Shown here: positions 32,509-44,559 of the stretch, piece after piece
Layout of the letters: the number at the start of each line of letters is the position of its first letter
Numbering within the stretch: position 1 is the stretch's first letter
Assembly (NCBI GenBank): GCA_020002185.1
Contig: CM034543.1
Coordinates: forward strand, 34,244,282 to 34,308,281
Reading direction: 5' to 3'
Source: Paraescarpia echinospica
Lineage: Eukaryota; Annelida; Polychaeta; Sabellida; Siboglinidae
DNA: 64,000 bases
Translations under genes and position numbers: made by a program
Notes under the pieces: generated by a model
Seen by the model: the letters and a program-made list of their open reading frames with translations, nothing else
What the model was told of the DNA's origin: nothing
Database searches by the model: none

Positions 32509-35500
32509 ATGGCAACACGAATGTCCAAACGCGTTAGAAAGTGTCGCTATCCTTGTGACCAGTGTAAGAAAGAATGTAAAACAGATGTGATAGAATGCTC
32601 AGAGTGCGGTTGTTGGACGCATGCGTCTTGCATCCCGATGGACCAGACGATGCTGCAAAACTGGAGCGGCAATGGTAAAGACTTCATCTGCAAATCCTGC
32701 GCTTTCACCAATGACAGCTATGACATGCTGAAGGCTATGCAAAGGTGCGTGTATGTTTATTTGTTGATTTGTAAAAGTTGCATTCTGAGTTATAATAATG
32801 TATGTAATGCTATTTTGATTTGTTTATATAGTAAGTGCTTAATTAAGAAAAAAACGTAAATGAGATGTCACTGGCACTTTTTACAGACTCTCCAATGCGA
32901 CATCTGATGCATACGTACGTACCGAGAAACTTCTCATGCGTACGTACGACGTCTCACTACCCCAACGTGCGGTGCCGGTATGTAACTTTTTTTATTTAAG
33001 TACAGTACTTAAGTCGGTTTTTTAATGTACTTGTAACGAAGTACTTTTAAAGATTACTTTTACTTGTAACGAAGTACATTTTTACTTCCATATTGCGGTA
33101 ACGGTGGTGGGGGTATATGTCCAGTTGGGGTATTGGCATAAGCTGGTAGCTAGCTACTAATTTTTTACATAAGTACTCTATTGGGAGGATTCGTTTACAT
33201 AAGTAGTGTTTTGGGAGCTACTTTTACTTAGTTACTTTATTCGAGTACTTGTTCCAGCTTGACACAAGCACACTACGTCCAGATGCCACTGCAACAGCAA
33301 TTCTTCAAATGCTCGATCAAGAGAAATTGACAACCAAGGTACGTACCCCTTAGCGTCCAGGCGGATGGGAACTGTCTATTCCGAGCGCTATCCCGCGGGT
33401 TGTTCGGTTGCGAAGATCACCACGAACACGTACGTCTCATCACTGGCATAGAACTGCTAGAGCACAGGATATGCTACGACACACAGGATCCGCACTACCA
33501 CGACCACGTATGTGATGATCTCATTCACCACGACCCGTACCACCAACTACAGTGTACTCAGTTCCGTTACAACACCAGGCAGCTACTCAGAACTGATGGT
33601 GATGTATGCGGCTAGTGCAGCTCTAAATGTTTCCATACTGTCATACTGTCCACCCGCCAACAACGTTCCATTCGATGTCAGGTCCCTGAACAGGACGATC
33701 CGCGGCTGCGGAGTAGCGACCACAGACTCGCATGAATGTACACTGATGTGGACGACGGTGAGCCGATTGCAGCGACAAGAGGATTTCGTACCAAATCATT
33801 TCGTTGTGCTGCACACGACCGACAACCCCCCCCCACAACGGACAACCATCTGAACAATTCTTCCTTTAACGTCTCGACGAACTTCAGCCAGCCAGAGGAG
33901 ATAGATGAAAGGTAAAGATAAAGCATTTTGTTCACACCTTGTAATCCGTAACCACGTACCCAGCTCCTAAGGCAGAACAGCTGTTGTTGCGCGAGCGGTT
34001 AGAATACCGGCATGATTACATTGTTTTAGAAATATGTCCATTTATTTATTTAGATCGATCGTCGATGAACTCCCGGCTGACCCTATTGCCGTTGATGAGT
34101 CGGCGCCAGACTTCACGATCCTGGAGGAAGTGACGCAGCGAGGGAAAAGGAAGCTCGTCTGGAACGGCTACTCGTACACAGTCAAGGTAAATTCACGAAC
34201 AATAGAACAAATCATTATGATAGCAGGTGTCCGTTGAAGAAGGATAATAACATTTCTGCATTAAAACATATCTGTGAGAATTGTAAAATCTTTATTATTT
34301 TAATATGAATATTTTTAATTTGGAACTGTTAGTAGACGTAGTAGTATATATATATATAGTTATATATATACATTATTTGGTATTCCAGCGACAGAAAGGG
34401 GATTCTACAATGTGGCGATTCACAGTACGTAACAAGAAAACAAACTGCCAAGCTACTGTGCATCAAACCGGTGACAAGTTCATCGTTGGGCCTAAAGACC
34501 ATGCGCACGGCCCTGAAGCCGAAGAGGCTACATCGTTGACAGTCAAAGCAAAGGTAAATATAATAATAATTACATTAAATAATCATAATAATGATAATAG
34601 TAAGAATGGACATAGAGCATTATTTAATGATGATATATACAGTAGTCCCTCTCTTCAGTACACATGTGAGTGAATATGGAAGATGGTATTGTTAAGTGTG
34701 TGCTTTTATCAATCAATCAATCATCTTGTAAATTGCAATTAAGATTCACAAATATGATGTATAAAAGGTTAATCTCAAATGTTGTCAATGTAGCCCAATA
34801 TTAAGCCTAAACCGAGGTGAAATAGTACACAAGCATCGTCAAATTATGCCAAACGAGTGACGCACAATTGGTGCATTAATGAATATATAATATCTTCCTT
34901 AATCGCATATTGTTGTTTGCTTGTCATAGATCAAAGCTGAAGCAAGGTCCGAAATCTTCCAGTCCGCAACGGCGATTGTTGAGAGTGTTCTGCTGCACGA
35001 CTTGGATGTTCAACATCCATGCGAGGCCTTGCCCGGGATTATAAGTCTCGCACGCACCGCCAACCGCGTCCGGGCCAAGCTAAGACCACAAGAACCGCGA
35101 GACGTAGACTTCCAGGTATGAACTGCGTGACATTACTTTGTGAAATGTATCGGTATAATCAAATTTACAATACAAATATTTTGTTTTGTACGTAGAGCTT
35201 CGGATATTTCGTTTGTAATTGTCATCATTAAAATGCAATGTTCATATTGTATAATTTCAGCTAGCTGAAGATTTTCTGCCCGAAGGATTCATCAAAGCTG
35301 ACATTCGTGTGGACGATCAGCGTCATCTGTTATTTGCGACAGACAGACAGCTCGATCTACTGGCACACGCAAGGAGGTGGTATCTTGATGGAACGTTCAA
35401 GGTCGTCAAGACGCCCTTTATTCAGCTGTTTTCTATACACGCTTTCCTACAAGAAGATGACGCGATGAAACAAGTGCCACTCGCGTTCATCTTCATGTCT

Positions 35501-36787
35501 CGACGCAAGACAAGACTACAAAGAGGTAAATTTAATTTATATCGTGATCTACAAAATTAGTTTTATTAGTCTTACTGACATTGTATTTTATGTGCTACAA
35601 TATGTGTGTTAGTGTTATCTTAACACAGCAGTGTTAATAGATAATTCATAATTTTAACGGACATTTTATATTTTTTGTAATATTTATTTTTATTATTACA
35701 TTCATATATATATATATATGTTTAAATATGTCATTTTGTATGATGCGTTGATGTTAATCGTAATTGTCATCATTTAAAGGTGTTTCGTGTCACAAGCCGA
35801 TTGCTGCCGCGACCCGCATCCGTGCGCGAATTTGTGGCGGACTTCGAAAAAGGTACTTAATCACTTTTTATAGAATGATGATTGTATATGAAAATGTTAC
35901 TTGTATGCTATGCTAAAATTGTGAGTCTTCAGTTTGCACACAGACATGGTGAGAGTTGCGCACATATTTGCATGATTAACTAATTGTAAGTGTTCCGTAT
36001 GTTTGCAGGAATGTGGAAGGGTCTCCGCGCCGTATTCAATGAACCTATCATAAAGGGGTGTTGTTTCCACTGGACCCAGGCGGTGTGGCGCAAGATGCAG
36101 GACTTGGGGCTGCGCCAGGCTTACCTGACAGACGAAGGAACGTACAAGTACATCAAGAAGGTAGGCATACTTAATACCCTGTACTTTGTCAGATTGGATA
36201 TATGTCTATGTAACATTGTTGTGTGTATCCAAACATTTGGCAAGCAGCTAGCTTTACTAAATATAAGTTGTTTGTCCTAGTAAATATGACTGCTTTATAA
36301 ATATATTTCTGGTGTATGTGTTTTCCAGGTACTAGCACTTCCTTTCTTGCCGGCCGAACACATCCCGGCAGCGTTCCATGCGCTGACCCCACAGGCGACG
36401 ACATTCGTGCTGGTCGACCTCATGGATTACGTCGAAAACACGTGGATTAACAGTCGTGTTTGGAATACCGACTCCTGGTCGGTATTCCAGCAAAGTATAC
36501 GCACCAATAACGACGTAGAAGGTTGGCACCACCGCATCAACAAACGCGCCCGTGGTACAGCCCCGCCATTCTACAGGTTGGTGCCACTGCTGTTTGCAGA
36601 AGCACAACTGATCCCGATTTGGTCTCGATTCGTTTCGGAGAAGAAACTCGTGCGGCGCCAGCGGAAATGTTACAGGCAGCTACAAGGGAAATTGTTTTGT
36701 CTGTGGGCTACATATGCAGCTGGCGAAATATCGACATCGAAATTGCTTAAGTCTTGTGGCAATGTATATGCTCCTAGCCGAGTGTAA
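32509..36787 (+). pseudogene. PHD-OTU-FLYWCH-MULE transposase gene, spliced, frameshifted
   Basis: Exons (end to end): 32509-32744, 32887-32977, 33258-33911, 34054-34186, 34389-34553, 34930-35115, 35261-35525, 35780-35852, 36009-36160 and 36329-36787, all with GT-AG borders. An ATG at 32449 is in frame, but 32509 starts the charged MATRMSKRVRK lead to the PHD finger (C-x2-C, C-x2-C, WTHASC, ICKSC). Exon 3 encodes an OTU cysteine protease domain: DGNCLFRALS with the catalytic Cys, and NHFVVL with the catalytic His. Exons 4-5 give a FLYWCH-like domain (LVWNGYSY, WRFTVRNKK, CQATVH, HAHGPE). The transposase has DGTFK (first D), VADFEKG (second D), CCFHW and NNDVEGWHHRIN (E). Frame breaks: near 33338, near 33575, at a nine-C run near 33827, and near 35512. 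A likely poly(A) signal ATTAAA follows at about 36849. It could be a decayed copy, or the breaks could be sequencing indels. Confidence 0.8.
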
Positions 36788-37489
36788 ATGAGGACTGTAG
36801 TCGCCTGTGTGATATTACCATTGTGTGTGGAGGTGGTGGTGGAATCCTATTAAAGTTGTGTTAAGACGTTACCATGCTTTGTCTCTTACACACCGATCAT
36901 AGACTGTGCTTAAAACAAACAACAACCAGTGACAACCAGTTTCGTTTTAAAAAGAAGCATGGCACTGACATGTTGCCTTGTGCATACAACTGGCGACATT
37001 GTCTAGATATATCATTGTCATCTAGCACACTATTTGAAATATGACAAATACTACACGATCATCAGCATACGTAATATTATTTACACAATTATATCTTACA
37101 TAATTTACTATATTGCAACCATAATGTACAGTGGATAAACCATCCACGTAAAGACTGAACAAATAGGGGGATAAAATACATCCAGTCTAACTCCATTACT
37201 TACATAAATACTGTCAGACACATGACTACCCCATCTTACACACATTTGTTGGTTATAGTTATGTATGCTTAACGCTACCAAAACAGTTGACCCAAACCGA
37301 GCAGCGAGGCCAATTTTTTAAAACGTAATCAGTCCAGCTATGTCATTCGCATAAATGCAAATGGCGGATAATCAGCTGACGATAGAGTACAACTCGCCGG
37401 TTTCCTCTCAGGTGGAAAAACATCACTACAAAAGCAGAAAATATCAGGCAGAGGGGAAACATCCGTGGACGCAGAAGTAGTGTCAGAAC
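36788..37489. other. MULE 3' flank, no gene
   Basis: Non-coding DNA between the transposase stop and the right inverted repeat. TGACCCAAACCGAGCAGCGA-like GC-richer DNA starts near 37290. Confidence 0.5.
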
Positions 37490-37616
37490 GGAGGCCGAGT
37501 TGTCTCAGGACGGGGGCCGAGTTGTCTCGAGATGGGGCCGAGTTGTCTCGAGACGACTCGGCCCGGGCCGAGTTGTCTCGGGCCGACTTGTCCGAGGGCC
37601 GAGTTGTCCGCCTACC
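37490..37616. repeat. MULE right terminal inverted repeat
   Basis: GGCCGAGTTGTCTC units repeated about six times with the same palindromic GGCCCGGGCC centre as the left end. It ends in TTGTCCGCCTACC next to the target duplication at 37617. Confidence 0.88.
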
Positions 37617-37625
37617 CCTGATTTG
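37617..37625. repeat. MULE target-site duplication, right
   Basis: CCTGATTTG, identical to 30779-30787. Confidence 0.9.
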
Positions 37626-39140
37626 TACTGACTGTTTATTATGTTTACGTGAGCATCTGGTGTTGCGTCTGATGTATTAATCTAGTGGGATATCTATGAG
37701 GTCATGTTCCATTTTATATAATATGCTAAGTCTTTGGGTTTGTCTTCGTGATTGGAGGGTGTCCCACTGGAGATCTTTAAGGAGTTGTGTTACCGTTCCT
37801 GGCTCTCTAGAATAGTTGTTCTTACAAAATCTGGCGGCTTGTCTCTGGGTTCTTTCTATGAGTTCGATATTTCTTAGGCAATGTGGATCCCACGATGCTG
37901 ACGCATATTCAAGTATAGGACGGACAAGGGTTGTGTAGGCTATGGACTTGATTTGGGTTGGGCATTTATTTAAATTTCTTCTAATAATTCCCAATGTCTG
38001 TTGTGCTTTTTTGTGACTGAGTTGCTTTGTGTTGTCCAATTTAATGTATTTGATATATGTATGCCAAGATAACACTGTGATTTAACAGATTTAAGTTGTC
38101 CGCAAAATGTGTAGAGATTTGGTGCCGGTTTTCTTGAGGCTATTGTCATTGTATAACATTTAGTGGGGTTGAATTTCATAAGCCACGTGTGTTGCCATTT
38201 CTCAAGTTTGAGCAGATCGTTTTGGAGGACAGATGTGTCTTGGTCAGTTTTAATCGGTGAATATAACAGGCAGTCGTCTGCAAAAAGGCGAACAGTTGAG
38301 GAAAGATTGTCTGGCAGGTCATTTATGTAAAGTAGGAAAAGTAGGGGCCCCAGTACTGTGCCTGTGGTATCCCACAAATGACTTGAGTTGATGTTGACTT
38401 AGATCCATTTATAACAACCTGTTGAGTTCTTCCTGTAAGGAAGCTATTTATCCATGATGATATTGGGCCTGTGATGCCATAGTGTTTGAGTTTGTGGATT
38501 AGTCTTTTATGTGGAACTTTATCGAATGCTTTGGTGAAGTCAAGGATGGCCATGTCTACAGATTTCTTCTCATCAAGTGATTTGCTTATGTCATGGATTG
38601 TTTGAATTAATTGTGTTTCAGTTGATCTTTTGGCACGGAAGCCATGTTGGTGGTCAGTTAGAATGTGGTGCTGTTCAAGGTGTTTCATAATGTGACTATG
38701 TATGATGTGTTCAAGAAGTTTAGAGGATATTGGTCTGTAGTTAGATGTTTCTGCTCTACTTCCTTTCTTAAAAATTGCTGTTACATTGGCTTCTTTCCAG
38801 GTATTGGGGACTTGTCCGGAGTCAACAGATGATTGGAAAATGTCATGTATTACTGGTGCTAGATGAGAAGCATATCTGTTTAAGAACCATGGTGGAATGC
38901 CATCTGCTCCTTGCGATTTAGAAATGTTGATTTTGGAAAGTTGATCAAGTACTCCTTTAAGTGTAATTGTTAGTTTGGGGAGTTCTCCATGTGGACTTCT
39001 GGCCATATTTGGTAGGGTGGAATTTCCTTCGTGTGTGAAGACACTTTGGAATTGATTGTTTAAGGCTTCTGCTTTATGTTTGTCGTCGTTAATGATGTTA
39101 TACTGCATTTCATTGCTATGAGCCAAATACGTAATACTAC
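37617..39140 (-). mobile_element. LINE-A body: RT domain (CR1/Jockey type), 5'-truncated
   Basis: Minus-strand frames from 39126 to 37677 carry the RT order of non-LTR elements: SQGADGIPPWF, FKKGSRAETSNYRPIS, HGFRAKRSTETQLI, LDFTKAFDKVPH, CGIPQ, then after a frameshift near 38350 LGPLLFLLYINDL and FADDCLLY. A thumb/C-terminal region follows with SASWDP and RTQRQAARF. A stop occurs near 37678. The frame then runs on to 37617, where the MULE interrupts it, and resumes at 30787. Beyond 39140 the sequence belongs to LINE-B on the other strand. Confidence 0.88.
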
Positions 39141-41540
39141 CTTAGGTGATGTACAAGATTATGAAACTGGCAATGCTGCAATGCGGAATATAGATCCCGA
39201 TTGTAATTTACTCACAACAGATAGCTTTGTAAATACTAAATATTATCTTGAGGATGACATTAATGAAGTTATAACAAGAAATAATATCTCTGATGACGAG
39301 TTTTCACTTATGCATTTAAATATCCGTAGCTTGCCAAAGAACATTAGCAAATTGGGCGATTGATACTGATCGATAACAGGTTCTCGGTCATCGGTCTAAG
39401 CGAAACTTGGTTACATAATGACAATCTTGATCTGTATGAATTGCCAGAGTACAAAAGTATACATTTGACTTGGCCCTCCAAGAAGGGAGGTGGTGTATCC
39501 TTATATGTTCGTAAGTCCCTTGAGTGTACTGAATTACCAGAAATGAGTGTCATAACTGAATATCTGGAATGCGTTTTTATTGAAATCAAGACTCGGGCTA
39601 AGACATGCAATAACAAAACAACTGTAGGTGTTGTCTATCGACCACCTAATACAAACATTACTGCTTTCACAGAACATGTTATCAATATTATACAAACTCT
39701 CAAGGTTGATAATAAACAGTGTTACATAATGGGTGACTTTAACATTAATCTACTTAATTATGGTAGTCACACGGAAACTCAAGATTACATAGATGCAATG
39801 TTCCAACAGGCATTTATACCCCTTATCAGCAAGCCTACTAGAATAACAGCAACAACTGCCACTGTCATCGATAATATATACAGCAATGATTTAATTGGTG
39901 CAAATTATCAATTGCATGGAATAATATATACAGATATTTCTGACCACCTACCAATATTTTTGCTCACTAAACATACTGATAGCACAAAGGTAGAAATGAC
40001 AATAGCGACTAGAATATATAATGCGCAGACTACTGCTACATTCAAAGAGAGTATAGATAAAATATGCTGGGATGACGTTTATGCATGCAGAGATCCACAA
40101 GAATGTTATTCTGTATTCATTAATGAGATATTAGTTGCATACAATAATTCATTTCCGTTAGCTAACACAACTATTAGGAAAAGAAAACATAAACCGTGGA
40201 TTACTATGGGACTCCGACACTCCATTAGAACTAAAAACAAATTGTATATGTATTACTTGAAAAAACCGACTGTCTTCAATGAAACTAATTATAAAAGATA
40301 TAGAAATAAAATAATTGTCTTATTACTGTAGCAGAAAGAGAATACTATCGACATGAGCTTCAACAGCACAAGGGTAATTTACAAAAAAACCTGGATAGTC
40401 TTAAAGAGTATTATAGGAAGGAAGGAAGCATTTTTATCTAATGACAAATTACTAATTGACGGTAAATTAACAAAAAATAAAAATGCATAGCTGATACATT
40501 TAATGAATATTTTATAAGTATAGGTCCAGAACTGGCTGATAAAATACCAGTCATATCAGAGAGACCTGATGACTACCTCCAAGGAGTCTATAAAAATTCA
40601 ATGTATTTGTCGCCAACCACACCAGATGAGATAAAGGGAATTATTAAGAATTTTAAAAACTCTAGTCCTGGATGGGATGGCATAAAACCTATTATTGTCA
40701 AACAGGCCTTCTCCAACCTACTTGATCCTTTAAGTTACATTGTAAATTTATCATTTGATCAAGGATATGTTCCTGATCAACTAAAAATAGCTGATATAGT
40801 CCTGTTTTTAAAAATGGCGATACATCATTAATTAATAATTACAGGCCTATTTCTGTCTTGCCTGTATTTTCAAAGGTTTTTGAAAGATTAATGTACAATA
40901 GATTAATGAATTACATAATGAAACATAACATCTTGTCTAATTCCCAATTTGGATTTAGGAAAGGATATTCTACTGATATGGCTATTTCACTGCTAATTGA
41001 CAAAATTAGTAAGGCAATTGATACCAAAGAGCACGTAATTGGGTTATTTCTGGATTTAGCCAAAGTCTTTGATACCGTTAATCATAATATATTATTGAGA
41101 AAATTAACACATTATGGAATCAGAGGAAATATACTCCAATGGATTCGTAACTTTTTAAGTAAGAGACAACAACGAGTAAAATTCTATGGAACAAAATCTT
41201 CCCTTAAAAACATAACATGTGGTGTTCCGCAGGGTTCAATTCTGGGACCTTTACTCTTTCTTATCTATATAAATGATTTATCTACTTTATCTGACACAAC
41301 GTTTACCATTATGTTTGCTGATGACACGAGCATCTTTATACAAGGCAACAATATAGATGAAATGGAAAATGTTTTGAACTCTGAAATAAAAAAACTATCT
41401 TTATGGCTTAACATTAATACACTTTCTTTGAATATACAGAAAACTCACACAGTGACCTTTAGTAATACGATCAGTATAAGAGAGAGGTGTAATAACATTT
41501 GCATAGACGGCATACAAATTAACACTGTACATGAGATTTT
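39141..41540 (+). mobile_element. LINE-B: endonuclease and RT, 3'-truncated
   Basis: Plus strand. An APE-type endonuclease starts with LMHLNIRSL near 39308, shifts frame near 39360, and continues with VIGLSETWL, VGVVYRPPN, IMGDFNINLL and SDHLPIFLL to a stop at 40331. An RT follows: SSPGWDGI near 40665, QFGFRKGYSTDMA, LFLDLAKVFDTVNHNI, CGVPQGSILGPLLFLIYIND and MFADDTSIF near 41320. The frame ends at 41571 but similarity to RT thumb ends near 41535. Loss of the 3' part is odd, because target-primed reverse transcription normally preserves the 3' end. Stops near 40330-40600 break the connection between endonuclease and RT. Confidence 0.9.
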
Positions 41541-41627
41541 TTTATTTTCAATTAATTTTCGAATTAATTAGCTAACTTTCTAATTGTTGTCATGTGACTT
41601 GCTGATGCTGATCATGTGTGGATGAAG

Positions 41628-41877
41628 TCAATAATCATTATGCCAGTGCACAAAGGTCGAGTCACCATAGTGCCGTGTCGGGTCATCGATCCGAGGGCAA
41701 AGGTCAAACTGGTCAAAATACCAGCGATTGAAGTGTCGATCGGCGACAATTTGACCTATGACCCAAGAACTGGTTTCCGCATTCTCTACCCGAACTACTT
41801 TTACTCGGGCATGTTTGCTTGTGTCGCTACTCTTGGGAACCAGTCCCATACATTGATGGCGATACTAAGTTATAAAG
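41628..41877 (+). CDS. Orphan VEGFR-like exon: Ig domain 2, on the opposite strand
   Basis: The frame encodes SIIIMPVHKGRVTIVPCRVI with the first Ig cysteine, DPRTGFRILYPNYFYSG with the conserved D(S/P)RxGF, and MFACVATLGN with the second cysteine. The pattern VIPC(R/L)V..P, WDS(R/K)KGF and C.A is that of VEGFR domain 2, the main ligand-binding domain. The donor AAAG|GTTGGT leaves phase 1, exactly what the minus-strand exon at 29435 needs upstream. The acceptor GATGAAG at 41627 is weak and tentative. LINE-B ends 90 bp to the left and LINE-C begins 150 bp to the right. No other receptor exon lies on the plus strand. Confidence 0.75.
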
Positions 41878-42029
41878 GTTGGTGTTTCTCAGTCTTGTCA
41901 CAGTGAACATATTTCTTCATGTGACCTGTTGCCTAGCAACAAAGTCCGTCAAGCTATCAAAATGGATGATGAATATATGGAGCATTCGGACATTCTGTCG
42001 TATATTTTGTTGACTTTTTGTCCCCAAAT

Positions 42030-43725
42030 TTAACAAGATTTAACAAGATTGCCACCCTGAGAATTAACTCTAGGTGGCAGGTGGACAAGGAAGCCCTTTG
42101 GCTTATCGAGAGTCCGACCCTTTTATTTATGTGTATCCCGCCCTTCTGAGGTATGTGTCGATTTAATTTTTAAACATATTCTCGCTACTAGGACCCATAC
42201 AATCAGGAGATAATCTGTTCCATTCACTTACAGTCCTTTGTGAAAATGAGAACTTTCTTATATCTACGCTACACTGCTCCTTTGCTAATGTAAGTTGATG
42301 TCCTCTAGTTCTTCTATCTTTCTTAACTGAGAAAATCTCAATCTCCTGAAAAAAATATTTCTATCAATATTTTCATAACCATTCATGATATTAAACACTT
42401 CTATCTGATCTCCTCTCAGTCTCCTGGTCTCTAGTGTTGTTAAGCCGCATTTTTTAGGCGTATTTCGTAACTAAGATCCCTCAGTTTTGATATAATTTTA
42501 GTTGCTCTCCTCTATACTCTTTCTATCATATCTATGTCCTTCCTGCGATATGGCTTCCATGCTTGAATACAATATTCTAAATGAGGCCTAACTATTGTTT
42601 TGTACAGCGGTATTATTAGCTCTTTTTTATACGTTATGTTTCGCCTAATTAATCCAAGGATTTGATTTCCCTTTGAAACTGCAATTCCGCAATGCTCTGA
42701 AACCTTCATATCAGCACTAATGGTTAACCCTAAGTCCTTTTTACAGTAGTACTTAGTACAGTACCCCCTATTGTATATTCTACCTCTTCGTTCCCATGTC
42801 CTGCGTGGAGGCATTTACATTTCCTAAAAATTAACAGCATTTGCCACTTTTCAGACCATTTGATCAACTTATCAAGATCATCTTGTAAATGTTGTCTATC
42901 TCCATCACTTTTAATTCTTCTAAACACTTTTGTATCATCCACACATTTCAACACTTTGCTTGTTATTTCATCGTCCAAATCGTTGATATATATTAAGAAT
43001 AATATAGGTCCTAGTACTGATCCCTGTGGTACCCCACTCAATACCGATTTCCAGTTTGAAGCCTCCCCATCAACTACTACACGTTGTCTTCTGTCAATCA
43101 GCCATTTTTCTATCCAGTTTATTATACCATTTCCTATGCCATGGGCCTTTTGTTTAAGCAGTAATCTTTGATGTGGTACGTTGCCGAAAGTTTTTTGAAA
43201 ATCTACGTAGACGATATCTACTGGTGATCCCTCATCTACCCACTTAGTAATTATTCCAAAAAACATTACATATTTGTTAAGCATGACCTTACTTTTAAAA
43301 AAACATGTTGAGATGGGTTTATCAAGTTATGTTTAACAAGAAAATCCACCATGTGATCTTTAATTAGTCTTTCTAATAATTTGCAAATCACTGATGTTAA
43401 ACTCACTGGTCTATAGTTCTCCGAGTTGTTTCTTGAACCTTTTTTAAATAACGGTATAATGTTTGCCTCTTTCCATTCTAAAGGAACCACTCCCTCTTCT
43501 AATGACAAATTGGAAACTGTTGCAAGCGGTATGCTAATTTGTTCTACAATTTCCAATAGTAGTTTGGGCGGAATCCCATCCACTCCAGGTGAATTATGAT
43601 CCTTCATAACCCTTATTTTCTTAGCTACCATTTCCGGGGTTACAATTAATTGTCCTAAATAGTCTGAATCTGCCCCCTTGAACTAAGCCTCTGGTACTGG
43701 CAATGAACTAGTGTCCATGTTCCTT
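42030..43725 (-). mobile_element. LINE-C: RT fragment plus 3' end
   Basis: Minus strand: NSPGVDGIPPKLL, FKKGSRNNSENYRPVSLTSV, a frameshift near 43285, then VDFQKTFGNVPH, SGVPQGSVLGPILFLIYIND and a palm segment reading CVDDTKVF in place of FADDTK. After another break, HCGIAVSKGNQILGLIRR and RPHLEYCIQAW. A stretch resembling CTTGTTAAATCTTGTTAAAT near 42030 is a likely 3' repeat tail. It is 5'-truncated near 43725 against the RT-fragment repeat. The catalytic alanine-to-valine change and the breaks show it is dead. Confidence 0.85.
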
Positions 43726-43726
43726 T

Positions 43727-44167
43727 ACTGGCACAATACACAAAATCTACTGCTAGGGGATAGTCTCAAGGGCCCTTCTCAAAACCACATCACTAGATAG
43801 TGTAACAATTTTGCATTTTGGGGGTTGTGCCAGCCTTCGTCTCATGTGATGTAGAGTTACCACAAGGAGAAAACTTGTCTCCTTTGTTATTTGCTGTTTA
43901 CCTGAATGATTTTGAACACTCTGTTAGTCATAATTATAAGGGACTTGACATGGCAGCTGGTGAAATTTACAACAACCTTAATGATGACGATGTAGACATT
44001 TTCTTGAAAATATATGTTCTACTATATGCTGATGATACTAGAATGATTCAATCAAATACAGATTTCTTGTGTGTAGTGGAACTATGTCAACTCTTCTAAT
44101 GGTTGACATTTGGTTGTTTCAGGATGACCCCTTAAAATGTATGCCCAACTGTCCTGGGGTCTAGTGG
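43727..44167 (+). mobile_element. Reverse-transcriptase fragment repeat, copy 2
   Basis: Close copy of 6708-7145. Here the frame is open from 43818 to 44099 and reads LPQGENLSPLLFAVYLNDFE, then VLLYADDTRMIQSN, then stops. The RT palm is thus legible, but finger and thumb parts are absent. Confidence 0.7.
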
Positions 44168-44559
44168 GTGCTGTCTGTTGACACAAGCCTATATGCCAGT
44201 GACCAATTACAGATTAGTCACAGTTTCCATCAGGCAGTAACCCTTCCTCTGTTACAGATGTTGTAGGAAAAGGGATTAGTTGAGGAAAGGACTGTAAGCC
44301 AGATAAAGCTGCTGCAGTAGACAGGGTAAGACCACATTAAGGATTTGTCCGCCATTACCCACCGAAAAAGTCCCCTTGATAATACCATTTTGGTGTGATG
44401 TGTGAATTTTTTTCAATAAATATACTCTAGTCGCTCGCGTATTCGCACAGTGGCTATTTTGCAGAACGCACCAATATTTTAAAATCCCTCACCAGATTGG
44501 GGCGAAATTGAGGGGTGTCAGGTTTGGGTGGATTTTTCTGAAAAACGAGGTATGAGAAT
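44168..44559. other. No gene seen
   Basis: Non-coding, between two interspersed repeats. It may belong to the same composite repeat as 44560-44885, because copies of both parts occur near each other. Confidence 0.35.

Larger units (their letters stand above)
30788..37616 (+). mobile_element. Mutator-like DNA transposon (MULE, Phantom-like) of 6.83 kb
   Basis: Boundaries are set by three agreeing observations: a perfect 9-bp duplication, the length used by Mutator-like elements; inverted GGACAACTCGGCCC-rich ends; and restoration of a LINE frame. Inside is a multi-exon plus-strand gene whose product ends in a MULE transposase domain. FLYWCH-type DNA-binding domains are known in the animal Phantom group of MULEs. 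The PHD and OTU parts are unusual additions. It is the largest intact-looking element of the window. Several frameshifts in the gene suggest it can no longer make its own transposase. Confidence 0.92.

Noticed and set aside
37677..41571. Head-to-head LINE-A and LINE-B as one twin-primed insertion
   Set aside because: Their RT sequences are from different families (compare the DKVPH and DTVNH segments), so they are two separate insertions.
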